Shown piece after piece: positions 22,069 through 32,266 of a stretch of 64,000 nt of DNA. The stretch is taken from the NCBI GenBank assembly GCA_032622095.1, contig CP136068.1, positions 117,415,509-117,479,508 of the forward strand, written 5' to 3'. Position 1 is the first letter of the stretch, and every line of letters begins with the position of its first letter. The notes under the pieces are model-generated. The model worked only from the letters and a program-made list of their open reading frames with translations, had not been told where the DNA came from and did not search any database. The DNA comes from Siphonodentalium dalli. Taxonomy: Eukaryota; Mollusca; Scaphopoda; Gadilida; Siphonodentaliidae. The position numbers and the translations under genes were made by a program.

Positions 22069-22539
22069 GATTATAGTCATATTTTAACAAGAAATGAACA
22101 GAACTTTGTAATGTAATTGATGCATATGATTATACCTATGAATATTCCAACTAACTGGAACCAAAATTCTTACTTTGGCTCAAAATGGCTGCCAAAATAT
22201 GGAAAATGGTAAATATTGCCCCAGCGTGTCCTGCAATCGATTACAAGTTGTGGATGATGTACAAAATTGGCTATTCTGCCTTCTATACATTGAATACTAA
22301 CATGTCTGATGTACCATGGTTAATTGTTACTATTGTCACCACTGACATCACCAAAAATATTGGACTTTTCTCTCAAAAACTTGACTTAAATATCGGCAAA
22401 AATTAACTTTTCATGTTTGGACCATTTGTTTTGGCTAAAAACGTGTTTTTATTGACCTACTCGACGACCGAAAATGAAAGAATTTTGGTCTATATTAAAT
22501 GGGTCACACTACGGGATTTATAGACCAAATTGTTCGCCC

Positions 22540-23650
22540 GATTTTCACAGAACTGTATACTCTCATTAAGTAGACATGGATCAATGTTTTATATAGGGGT
22601 GGGTGTAATTTAGTGTGTCAGTTTGACATATTTCTCGATGGGTTAATATATAATGCTAATCTAATTATGGTCTGAAATGACTAATATCGAGATTTCTGGT
22701 GACCATTCAACGTTTGATACCATTTGATGTCCCGATGGGGTATATTTTGGAAGTTCTGACACGTCACCAAGCTTCGGTACATGTCACGAAGCTTCGGTAC
22801 ATAGGATGAAAAACCGCCACAGATTTGGGGTTAATGATGCAAGGTCACATTTTTCGCCAGATTTCGACAGAACTATATGCTCTCATTAAGTAGACATGGA
22901 TAAACTTCTTGTATGTAGCACTGTGTCAGGGAGGAAGCAGTTATATAGGGTGGATGTAATATAGTGTGTCATTTTGACATAATTACACCATGGGTTAATA
23001 TATAATTCCATGATAGTTACGATCTGAAATGACTGATATCGAAGTTTATGGTGACCATTCAACGTTTGATGCCATTTGACGGTACGTGTCACGAAGCTTC
23101 GGTAAATTGGACGAAAATCGCCACAGATTTGGGGTTAACGATGCGAGGTCAGATTTTGACGGAGCTGTATACTCTCATTAAGTAGACATCGATAAACTTC
23201 TTATATGTAGCCCTGTGTCAGGGAGGGAGCAGTTGTATAGTAGGTGTAATATAGTGTGTCATTATGACATATTCCTCGATGAGTTAATATATAATGCGAT
23301 GCTAATTATGATCTGAAATTATTAATATCCGGGTTTCTGGTGCCCATTCAATGTTTGTTACCGGTACCATATGATGTCCTATGGTGGTATATTCCTGGAG
23401 TTCTGACACGTCACGAAGCTTTGGTACATGGCACGAAGCTTCGGTGCATTGGATGAAAAACCGCCACAGGTTTGGGTTTAAGAATGCATTGTCAATTTTG
23501 ATGTTGCCACAGCGCTGGGAGATAAGTACCCAGGGCCACATGTTTCTTCTGATTTTGATAGTACTGTATACTGTTATTAATAAAGATACACCTTGATTAA
23601 CTTCATGTTGAATGAATCGGTCACTGTATAATTTTCTGTTATTGAACATT
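22540..23650. repeat. Tandem repeat, over three units of about 290-320 bp
   Basis: The landmark TCTCATTAAGTAGACAT occurs at 22561, 22881 and 23173, with a decayed fourth near 23572. Each unit also carries TAATATAGTGTGTCA, GGGTTAATATATAATG, CTGGTGACCATTCAACG, and a CACGAAGCTTCGGT palindrome followed by CCGCCACAG. No coding signal is present. Confidence 0.85.
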
Positions 23651-25315
23651 TAACTTGAATGTCACGAATAATAGGTAAATTCATGTTCTTGTTTCGACCC
23701 CGACTGTATGCATAAATATGATTTAAATATAGTAATATATGAATAATAATTAATGTACCGAAGCTTCGTATCTATAGGTTACAAACACCTAATTATTTTC
23801 CATAGGCGACAGTGTTAACTAAAAGTCCCGCCGGCTATGGGTTAAGCCAATTTGAACTTCAAGTGGTCAATTTTCCCTTAGAACGTCATCCGCTGCACAA
23901 GTGTGTTACAACAAACGTGCCCTTTTCGTTATTTTTTTCAAACGATAATCTTGCATTTCCACAACTACCCCATTTACTGCACAACAATCAGCAGCATAAA
24001 CATATCCAGACCCCTTCCGTAACTTCTGGACACCACCAGACTCTTCCTGGACATCTAAACATACACGATCGCCATATTTACGTAGGCTATGATTTTCTGT
24101 TCCCGATTAGGGATATTTCCCTCAATGATAATCAACCAATCAGCAGCCAGATTTGTTTGTTATGCTGACTCGAGTTTCAGCGTAACTCCATACAATTAGT
24201 TGCTTGTAACATCTAATTGTAAAGAAAATCGAACTTTGATCGTGTAAACCGCGCCAATTTTACAAAAAAAGCTTTACTGTGATACGATAGAAATATAGGA
24301 GTCATTGGACATCCTATTATCTCCCAGTGGTACTTTGACACACATACCCCATTTTAAAATTGACCATTTTTTGGGGGTAAGAAATAACACCGATACTCGA
24401 TTCCTGATAACTCTGGAAGCACAGTTTAGTAGAAAGATACTAATGTCTCATGTCATGCTTGTTATATACATATATACTGCACATTGTCGCATGCCCCATG
24501 TTCATCCACTCTCTATTCGGAATATTATGACCACAAATGTGACCACACCCAAAATTCAGGGTTTTTCATCATAATTTAAATTGTAAAATCCGACACGCGT
24601 GCATAACGCACAGGATGGAAAGGCATATGTATACGTTTTGAAAACTAGTTACGTATATCTACCATACGCCTTAAGGAATTTATCTAATTTTGAACAGTAC
24701 AATGTTTAATTGGATTTGAATTAGACCACCCCTCAACTCAGAAAACAAGTAGAAACCTTCTTAAATCCATTTAAAAACATTGTAGAAGACAAGTTGTAAA
24801 TTATTTAACAATAATAAAATAATTATGGTGAATTTAACCTTAAAATCATACTAAGATGAAATGGTTGCAATTTGGACGATTTTGCGTAAAAAAGTAAAAA
24901 AAAACTGGTAAAAAATTGAAGGAAAAAACACTGAAATTCTTCAATTTTTTTAGCACAATTAGTTATTTAACATTATTAACACACTTTAACGTTATTAAAG
25001 ACTGCCTTTGAACATACCGCTTTATTTGACGTTTCTCATAGGGACAAACGTTTGTGCATTTTTTCGTGCACTATTCATTCATGTATTAATGACCTTTCAG
25101 CTGCCAGGACTTTTTTATGCTGATTCTAGCTTGGGGGTCCCAGGGGAAATCACTCTACTAATTTGTATCTGGTGTATTATAACCTATAGACAATATTTTG
25201 CGTAAAGACTGTAAGCTTCTACACAACGGAGAACGACGACAAGCATGATTCATGTACCGTTGAAAGACTTGCAGAGCTCAAATGGGTGGATCTTTACATA
25301 CGATACAACCTCCAT
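23651..25315. other. No gene seen
   Basis: AT-rich sequence with short open frames (for example 23812-24168, 118 codons) that lack recognisable domains. Confidence 0.4.
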
Positions 25316-25358
25316 TCTTTATTTCAGAGAACATTCGCTTTCGAAGTGCAACGAATTA

Positions 25359-25670
25359 AGCCGCTTTCACACTTGTCCGTTTCTCCGATGCGTTTCCTTG
25401 CGTTTCTAATATTTTAACGTATCCTTAAAACGCATCGGTCAAAACAGTGATACTATCACTGGGTCATTCACACATGTGCGTTTGCCGGATGCGTTTCTTT
25501 TTTGTCAAGTCTCGGACTTGAAATGCTGCGTTTCGCCTGCGTTTCTAAAAAAGCATACACAAGCATGTGTGGCTAGCTTCACTATTTCGACCGATGCGTT
25601 TTCCAGATGCGTTAAAATATTAGAAACGCAAGGAAACGCATCCGAGAAACGGACATGTGTGAAAGCGGCT
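25359..25670. mobile_element. PIF/Harbinger-like MITE, TTA target duplication
   Basis: 312 bp with inverted ends AGCCGCTTTCACAC; the arms extend over about 60 bp through CGTTTCTC(C/G)GATGCGTTTC to TTGCGTTTCTAATATTTTAACG. TTA flanks both sides (25356-25358 and 25671-25673). The TWA-type duplication and non-coding interior fit PIF/Harbinger MITEs. The element is missing from the other segmental duplication copy, so it arrived after the duplication or was lost there. Confidence 0.85.
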
Positions 25671-26080
25671 TTACACTAAAATATTATGCAGCTACGTACA
25701 TATATAATTGATGCGTTTGGTGGTTTTATAGAAGGGATGCGTTCTGTTGTGAAAATTTCGCGTGTATCATCCATGTATGGCCCTCGAGCACAACTCATTT
25801 CCGCCAACCGACCGACGAATGTCGATTTTGTAAAGAAAATGGACGTCCTTATTATGGCCATATGTATACCATTCGTGGCTGCGATACATTGTAAAACCAT
25901 ACGAGTTGAATTCAAGGACGATTCCATGTATAAAGATTGTTTATTGGTTCTTCATCCATACAATAATGGTTCAAAGAAACATTGGTATACACATTTACAA
26001 AAGTCAATACAACAATCTGTGAAAATGACAAGAAATGTATAAATTGCATAACTATGACTGGCATTTATATTGGATATATA

Positions 26081-26654
26081 TCTCATATATATTTTGAAGA
26101 CCTCTGTGTGTCTGTCTGTCTGTCTGTCTGTATGTCTGTATGTCTGTCATTTATACAAATCTACGATTCTCGACCGATCGGGACGAAACTTGGTACGTAT
26201 GTGTAGTTTGACCATGCGGTGGACGTTGTCGTATTGGCGAGCCCGTGCGGCGCCCGCTTCGCGCATGCGCAGACGAGATCTCGGAAACGGGTGGAGCTAT
26301 CGACTTGAAATTTGCTATGTGAATGTATCTTGCCCCGGATACGAATTTTATCGGGTCGCCGAGCCCGTGCGACACCAGCTTCGCGCATGCGCAGACCAGA
26401 TCTCGGAAACGGGTGGAGCTGTCGACTTGAAATTTGGTATGTGAATGTATCTTGCCCCGGATACGAATTTTATCGGGTCGCCGAGCCCGTGCGACGCCAG
26501 GTTCGCGCATGCGCAGACCAGATCTCGGAAACGCGTAGACCTATCGACTTGAAATTTGGTGTTTGAATAGCCCGGACAACGTCGGGCTGGGTAGAGCTAT
26601 CGACTTGAAATTTGTTTTTTGAATAGCCCGGACAACGTTGGGCTCATCGGCTAG
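26081..26654 (+). mobile_element. Non-autonomous Helitron, chain 1 member a
   Basis: The 5' end TCTCATATATATTTTGAAG follows an A, and the 3' end is a hairpin (GCCCGGAC..GTTGGGC, 26626-26643) 7 bases before CTAG at 26651-26654, followed by T. These are the Helitron terminal rules (TC ... hairpin ... CTRR between A and T). The interior holds a (GTCT)n tract and 122-bp tandem units (starts near 26294, 26416, 26538) also found in the minus-strand copies at 53.5-57.8 kb. No Rep/helicase ORF. Confidence 0.8.
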
Positions 26655-27429
26655 TCTCATATATATTTTGAAGACCTCTGTCTGTCTGTATGTCATTTAT
26701 AGAATCGAAAACGGCTGCACCGATCGAGACCAAATTTCGTATACATGTATAAGTGTAAAAACCAACGGGGATCGTCGACGTCGCATTTTGGACAAGCTCT
26801 GAGCACCGATTCTCCACTCCCAATAATCAAATCACCGCAAATGCCACTTCGGGGGTTAAGGCATCAACGATCTTTATATTGACCATATTCGGAGGTGTTA
26901 AGGATCAAGCTCTTTATTACAATCGAAGCTGCTAAACGGCTACACCCATGCGTAAAATACGGATGCAATATATGTCCTATGAACAGGGGAATTTTTCATC
27001 GGGTCAGTCTTTGAGGGACGGGTATCATGAATTAATTAATGAAAAACAAAATATGCGTGTTGTGCTGTCTTTCATAGGAAGGGAAGGGGGGATTTCATCG
27101 AAGCTGCTAAACGGCTACCCATGCGTAAAATACGGATGCAAAACGAAACGCGGAATGCAATTATCTCGATTAAAAAGGCAGAATGGGTTGTTGTGTCATA
27201 TATGTCCTAGGAACAGGGGAATTTTTCATCGGGTCAGTCTTTGAGGGACGGGTACCATTAATTAATTCATGAAAAACAAAAAATGCGTGTTGTGATGTCG
27301 TTCATAGGAAGGGCGAAGCTGCTAAACGGCTACCCGCCCGAAAAAAAACTAAATTAAATACAAACAAAAAAATAATTTTTAAAATGTCATGTTTCTGACC
27401 AACCACGCCAGTGGCGGGCTAACCTGCTA
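26655..27429 (+). mobile_element. Helitron-like element, chain 1 member b
   Basis: It starts TCTCATATATATTTTGAAG directly after the CTAG of member a. It ends with a different hairpin type (CGCCAGTGGCG near 27408) followed by GGGCTAACCTGCTA at 27429; the usual final G is missing. The interior contains three copies of an AAGCTGCTAAACGGCTAC unit (26926, 27099, 27316) as a partial tandem duplication. The 5' and 3' ends belong to different families, so the piece may itself be a fusion. Confidence 0.65.
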
Positions 27430-27689
27430 TCTATTATATATTATGGAACTTCTGTAAATATGTATGTTATAGACTCAAAAACAGCTTGACTGATATGTAG
27501 GCCTACTTTCATCCTGAGATCATAATGGGTGGGTCTAATTTCATGATCGACCGTCTCATTGACCTTGCACATATACACTCATATAGGCATGTATCTGGAC
27601 CAATCAAAGTCAAAATATATCCTGCCCAGACGGAGGTGCTCACAAAGAAATCCCTAAATAGCCTGGACGAAGTCGGGCACATCAGCTAG
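27430..27689 (+). mobile_element. Non-autonomous Helitron, chain 1 member c
   Basis: 260 bp starting TCTATTATATATTATGG directly after member b. It ends with the GACGAAGTCGGGC hairpin region and CTAG at 27686-27689, followed by T. Its interior is related to the copy at 38028-38405 (TTATAGACTC, CATATAGGCATGTAT-like segments). Confidence 0.75.
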
Positions 27690-27966
27690 TTGGATATATA
27701 TTGATTTCTTCTTCTTTTTTTTGTTTCTTTTTTTTTCGCGGAGCAGTGAGTGGTTGCAAGTTCTAAACCTGGCTATAGCGTATATATATCTACATCGGAG
27801 TTCGAAGTTAAATATATCTCTCTACCAAAATCGGGTTTAATCAGCTTAATTTGGAATTTAGCTGAGAACCCGATGATGCAAACAGTGAATTCGTATGGAA
27901 TGAGATGTCCTTGGAGTGTGTATAATATAGTTACAATAATAATACTAATATTGGAGAAACGTTATG

Positions 27967-28373
27967 AGCCATGGATCAATGCTACGAATGATGCAAACAA
28001 CATATGATAAAAATGGTAAAGGATGTAAGAAATATAATAAAAATTGATAAAGAATGTAAGAAAAAAAAATGTTAGGCCAATGCATTCTCTTATATATGCG
28101 AGACGACCCATGGTCGACTCGCATATATAAGAGAATGCATTGGCCCAGGGTATTTAATGATGCACCAGCGCAGCTCCCGTCATAATAATACTATATTGGA
28201 GAAACATGGATCAATGCAAACTATACTCATGTGCTCTACGAACGATGCAAACAACATGGTCATGTAATTATAATGAAAATGGGTTTATGACTCGAGTCAT
28301 TTTCATTATAATTACCATGTTATTTGCATCGTTCAGAGAGCACACGGGTGTATTTTGCACTAATCCATGGCTC
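27967..28373. repeat. Composite foldback element, family F2, copy 1
   Basis: The ends are GAGCCATGG and CCATGGCTC. Inside are two units of an AAATTGATAAAGAATGTAAG minisatellite, a perfect 28-bp palindrome (28075-28102 with 28118-28145, arm GGCCAATGCATTCTCTTATA and on), and a longer inverted pair (28204-28285 with 28299-28373). The orthologous position in the other duplication copy is 48060-48659. Confidence 0.8.
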
Positions 28374-28604
28374 AAATTCATTTATTTGTTGCATATATTC
28401 TGTAGAGTATAACAGGAGATGGTCCCATAAATGGCCGGATTTAATGTACAGTCCCCTTTTTAAATTAGGTCATTGCGTATTTGGCATGACGAAATAGTGC
28501 CCCTCCCCAAGTTAAAACTTTAGCAAAACACATGCCTTATTTCGTGATATAGCCACTTAGGTCTAATTAAGAACTACTCGGAAAATAAACTTTCCAACGA
28601 TACC

Positions 28605-29597
28605 TCATTTTTTTTTGTAGCGGAAAAAGAAAAGACCCTGACGAAAAGTATCTGACATGACGGCATAAACCCACGGATTAATACAACTGTTCAATGCCTG
28701 ACAATACGATACTAATGACATCATGAAATAGGTATCCATAGATTTGATCTGATTCGATATAATTCTCAACAGGTACGGGAATAAAAGAACAAGCTGCAGC
28801 GTAATAATTACAGTAATCATAATGGACATCTTCCGAGTCATCTTATTCACCGTCGCCATAGTCCGTTTCGGATTTTCCACCCTATCTTTGATTGACATGA
28901 GACTGACCTTCAACTTACTAGTCTTCAGGTTGTGAATCACCATCAGAATAACTACGGGCGCGACGTAATACGCAATCCCGTATCCCAACATCATTCCGAA
29001 GGATCGTGTTGGGTTGTGATTGAATCCATAGAACGCCAAAACACACGGTCCAACAATTGCGATAGTTCCGGCTACCCACAATGCAATGCAAATTCGTTTG
29101 ACATAAGCCATCGAGAGTTTGACCCTTGCCTTCATTGGGTGCACCAAAATGTAGTACCTCAGAGCGGACATCCATATGAGGTGGAGAGACGAACATAATG
29201 TCAATGTGAACCTGAATATCGCCATTAGCATATAATATATCATTTCCTGCGTGTAGGACCAAGACAATAATGCGGAGAGAACTTCCTTTACGTGCACCAT
29301 TTCCAAGAAACAGATGCATACGACAAGAAAGTCACAAATAGCGAGACTGAAAATTATTCCAAATGTCGGCGTGTGCAGACCTTCCGTTTTCCATATAGTT
29401 ACCATCACCAATATGTTGGCGGAAGTACCAAACAGCATTAGGAACAACATGATCCAAAATCGAGGACAATCCAGAATGTGTTCTTTGATGACGTCATCAA
29501 TATTGGTTGCGTTCGTTTGATTACTCAGATTCCTCATCCATTCTGCACCAGTTTCTGGAGTTGTGGCGGTGAATGCTGTCGTGCTCTCGATGTTCAT
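28605..29597 (-). CDS. Class A (rhodopsin-like) G-protein-coupled receptor, copy 1
   Basis: An intronless 330-codon seven-transmembrane receptor for the cell surface. The N-terminus has three N-glycosylation sites in NLSNQTNAT (23-31). Helices by hydrophobicity: TM1 46-68 (GTSANILV, Asn61), TM2 78-100 (Asp89 in LAICD), TM3 117-145, TM4 167-189, TM5 200-222, TM6 256-278 (Pro274), TM7 291-313 with NPWVY (307-311). Two hallmarks are altered: the DRY motif reads LRY (146-148), and the usual Cys pair linking TM3 to extracellular loop 2 is absent. The ligand is unknown; the frame resembles the large orphan peptide/small-molecule receptor groups of lophotrochozoans. It ends RYKKK, four residues longer than its paralogue at 50138-51121. 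The start is the first Met, preceded by an in-frame stop region. Confidence 0.9.
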   Translation of the reverse strand: MNIESTTAFTATTPETGAEWMRNLSNQTNATNIDDVIKEHILDCPRFWIMLFLMLFGTSANILVMVTIWKTEGLHTPTFGIIFSLAICDFLVVCICFLEMVHVKEVLSALLSWSYTQEMIYYMLMAIFRFTLTLCSSLHLIWMSALRYYILVHPMKARVKLSMAYVKRICIALWVAGTIAIVGPCVLAFYGFNHNPTRSFGMMLGYGIAYYVAPVVILMVIHNLKTSKLKVSLMSIKDRVENPKRTMATVNKMTRKMSIMITVIITLQLVLLFPYLLRIISNQIKSMDTYFMMSLVSYCQALNSCINPWVYAVMSDTFRQGLFFFRYKKK

Positions 29598-29694
29598 GGC
29601 GGTGTATGTTCATGTATCTTGTTCCGTGCGTCGATGTCTTGAAACGCCAAGGTGCCTGAATTATGAAAAATAATTCACTGTGTTTAATGATGTG

Positions 29695-30700
29695 ACAGTT
29701 CTATTTTATACAAAATAGTATGTCCCTTTAATGTTGTAGTCTACATACTACATATGTACACTATCTCAGTTATAAAACCTAACTCACTAATATACATCTT
29801 ATAGCCACATCGTAATCATTTCATTTCGCTTGCTTGGTTTCATTCCATTCTGCGCTGTTCCGCATATCTCCATTCCTGTTCACACTTTTAATACTTGGCC
29901 TTAATTGCCGTTCTCCCTAACCCTAACCCTAACCCTATCGAGAGTTTTCAATGCCTGAAGAATGTAATATAATGTTTTTAGTACTGAATTTACCATGACA
30001 TCCGACCTATGCTTCCCCAGGATGGTATGTGGTTTATTTGTGAAATTTGTTATATTTGTTTACCCGCTTAATATCATGTTTTTAATAATATCTTAATTCT
30101 TCGTTTGTAACATTAGAGTTGGTCACATTTGTTCAAATTTATTTGCCCAATAGTGTAGGGATGTAGAAGTCGCATGCTGCGTTCATAATACCCCCTCATA
30201 TACCAGTAAATGGCTTGTTTCTAACTATGTCGCCATAGTTATGATTGTGTAAAAATAGATGTCAGATCGGCAATGGGAAGTTGGTTAATGATGTTTATAT
30301 TGTTTACGTTTATACATGTCCATTATGGATATGGTCAGGCAACAACTACAACATGTGAATTTGTTTGCTAGGGTCAACACAATCTCAGGGTCAACTCTCG
30401 TCAATTCGTCGGATCGTGTGATGTGATTTGATAAATGTGATGTTTGATGTTGTTGGATGTCAAGTATATAGATGGGTGTGATGTCGTGATCGTCCATATG
30501 CGTCTTGTAATGTTATGTTGGATGTGTTCCGTTATGCATTATTGAGGACGTAATAAATGCATCGAAGACTTTTAGAGGTAGTCTTAGTGTTCCATAGACC
30601 TATGTGATCAGACTCAGAGCCTTTACAAATATTTTGTGACAAGCAAGGATGGCTCGTCTAAGCCCCACACCCGTGCTCTACCACAATGAAAAGACCTAAA
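29695..30700. other. Copy-specific 1-kb block with a telomere-like tract
   Basis: This block lies between matching segments of the duplication (ATTCACTGTGT and GAACGCTCGTTAATG) and is missing from the second copy. It contains three and a half CCCTAA repeats at 29915-29937. No gene is seen in it. Confidence 0.7.
29915..29937. repeat. Interstitial telomere-like repeat (CCCTAA)3.5
   Basis: The tract is a clean run of the metazoan telomere hexamer on the C-strand, 23 bp long, inside the block present only in duplication copy 1. Such tracts can be left by double-strand-break repair. Confidence 0.85.
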
Positions 30701-30840
30701 TAGAACGCTCGTTAATGTTTAATACGTTGACAAAAGGGGTCCTTTCTTGTGTGATAGATTACGTGGAATGAAGTACTATTACCACGGCAAATTGTATCAG
30801 TGTAAAAGTATTTGATGAATATATGGACCTTCATATATAT

Positions 30841-31024
30841 GATCACATACAGGAACCAGAATATGACGAAAGCGAGTATATAGGCATAACTAGTACTGGA
30901 GGTTTAATGTTTAAACCAACGGAGGCTTGTATACCGTAACACAGTAATAAATGAAACACACGTAATCGATTACATAAGATAGCTAAATAGAAAATCACGC
31001 CACAAACATGGGCAAATTTTCTAT
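30841..31024. repeat. Dispersed repeat R1, uninterrupted copy
   Basis: The stretch with GATCACATAC..CAGAATATGACGAA, GCGAGTATATA, GGAGGTTTAATGTTTA and ACCAACGGAGGCTT also occurs around 58725-58795 plus 60549-60580. There it is interrupted by a 1.75-kb foldback element, so this copy shows the uninterrupted sequence. Confidence 0.7.
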
Positions 31025-31033
31025 CTAAACGTA

Positions 31034-31966
31034 ATGAAACTACATCGGCTATTAGAAAAAGCAAACGTGATCATGACGATAAAGTCTGGCACCTTGAACA
31101 AACTGACGAAAATTGGTATAGGTGGAAACTTGTATAACTTAATAAAATCGTATCTTGAATGTAGGCAACAACAAGTTGTCATAGATGGAATTACTAGGAA
31201 TTACAAGATGTATCAGTCGGTGTTCCACAAGGATTTGTATTATGCCCACATCTGTTTTAATTTAATTATATTAATGATATAACCGGAAATATACGGTGTA
31301 ACATTCGACTATTTGCTTATGATACCTCTCTATTTCTAGCTATCGAAGACCCGCAAAACTAATCAACGATGACCTCGAAACTCTCATGTGTTGGGCACCA
31401 GAATGGCTTGTAAAATTCAATTGCCTTAAAAAGGAAGCTATCTTAATCTCCAGGAAAGAAACACCAATATTTCACCCACATCTAACCATGGGAGCCGCGA
31501 CATTTGTCGAGGTTGACAGCCATAAACATCTGGGACTTACTTTCGACAACATGCGATTATGTGGTATCCACATCAGATCTATGCTTGATAAAGCATGGAG
31601 TCGAATACATTTAGTACGCAAACATAGATGCAGGCTGAGCAGAGTAACGGTTGAAAAAATACATTACACATCTATCCGACCAATGCTGGAATATGCCTCC
31701 CCTGTGTGGGATAATTCCCTTGATTATCTTAGTGATGACATTGAAAGGTTCAGTACGAAATGGCCCGAATAGTAACAGGTGCAACCATCAGTACGAGTAA
31801 TGTGCGTCTTTTATCAGAAACTGGCTGGGAACTCCTCTCCTCACGTCGTAGAAAACAAAAGCTATGCCAATTTCTTAAAATGATACGTGAAACTGCTCCA
31901 TCAATTTTAAGAAGTTATATACGAGCAATTCAGGCAAACAATTCCAGATATAACTTCAGATTTTAA
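31034..31966 (+). pseudogene. LINE reverse transcriptase fragment, decayed
   Basis: The three frames together (31034-31282, 31386-31772, 31760-31966) cover the palm to C-terminal part of a non-LTR RT. Visible landmarks are KIGIGGNLYNLIKSYLECRQQ with a VVIDG strand, a decayed motif-B SVPQG-like stretch near 31217, an AYDTSLF motif C (first catalytic Asp replaced by Tyr) near 31318, then HKHLGLTFDN and the RPMLEYASPVWDN segment of the thumb/C-domain. Stops and frameshifts separate them and the endonuclease and fingers are missing. The style (…INDI…DTSLF…KHLGLTF) fits jockey/CR1-like LINEs; clade is not certain. Confidence 0.8.
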
Positions 31967-32005
31967 CATATAAGACTACCCTCGAATACAAACTGTATAT
32001 GACTA

Positions 32006-32266
32006 TTATATGGATTCTAAATTCTTAACAGTTACAATTACCGAAACTACAAAGGGCAGCAGTACAATAGAAGACTTAAAAGACTCAACAGCCTGACAAT
32101 ATTTTTCCGCCTGCCTATTTTGATCATAGTAAATTCCGTTAATCTCATATCCTTCATACCCGGTAAAGATTGAACTGCAGCCGCCTGAGTTGTGATCTGA
32201 CAGATAATCTTGTAAAATTGCCCCCTTCTGTTTGAGACAACTTACGACTATGAACACACTATTCAC
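32006..32266 (-). other. Unassigned open frame of 86 codons
   Basis: The frame has protein-like composition in its middle (GGCSSIFTGYEGYEINGIYY) but no family that I recognise. It lies in repeat-rich DNA between two LINE fragments. It may be an exon or chance; no splice or start evidence is compelling. Confidence 0.2.

Larger units (their letters stand above)
25316..30840. repeat. Segmental duplication, copy 1
   Basis: This block matches 47240-51360 in the same orientation. The matching order is: GAGAACATTCGCT; a 200-bp segment around CGTGTATCA..CCATG (25685-25885 against 47269-47468); the foldback complex; 200 bp of 3' flank; the receptor gene; its 5' flank; and a GAACGCTCGTTAATG to GAATATATGGACC block. 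Copy-specific insertions are a MITE at 25359, a Helitron chain at 26081 and about 1 kb at 29695-30700. Confidence 0.85.

Noticed and set aside
25676-25927. Minus-strand frame conserved in the second duplication copy (47262-47447)
   Set aside because: Conservation is explained by the recent duplication; the two frames differ by indels and share no recognisable domain.
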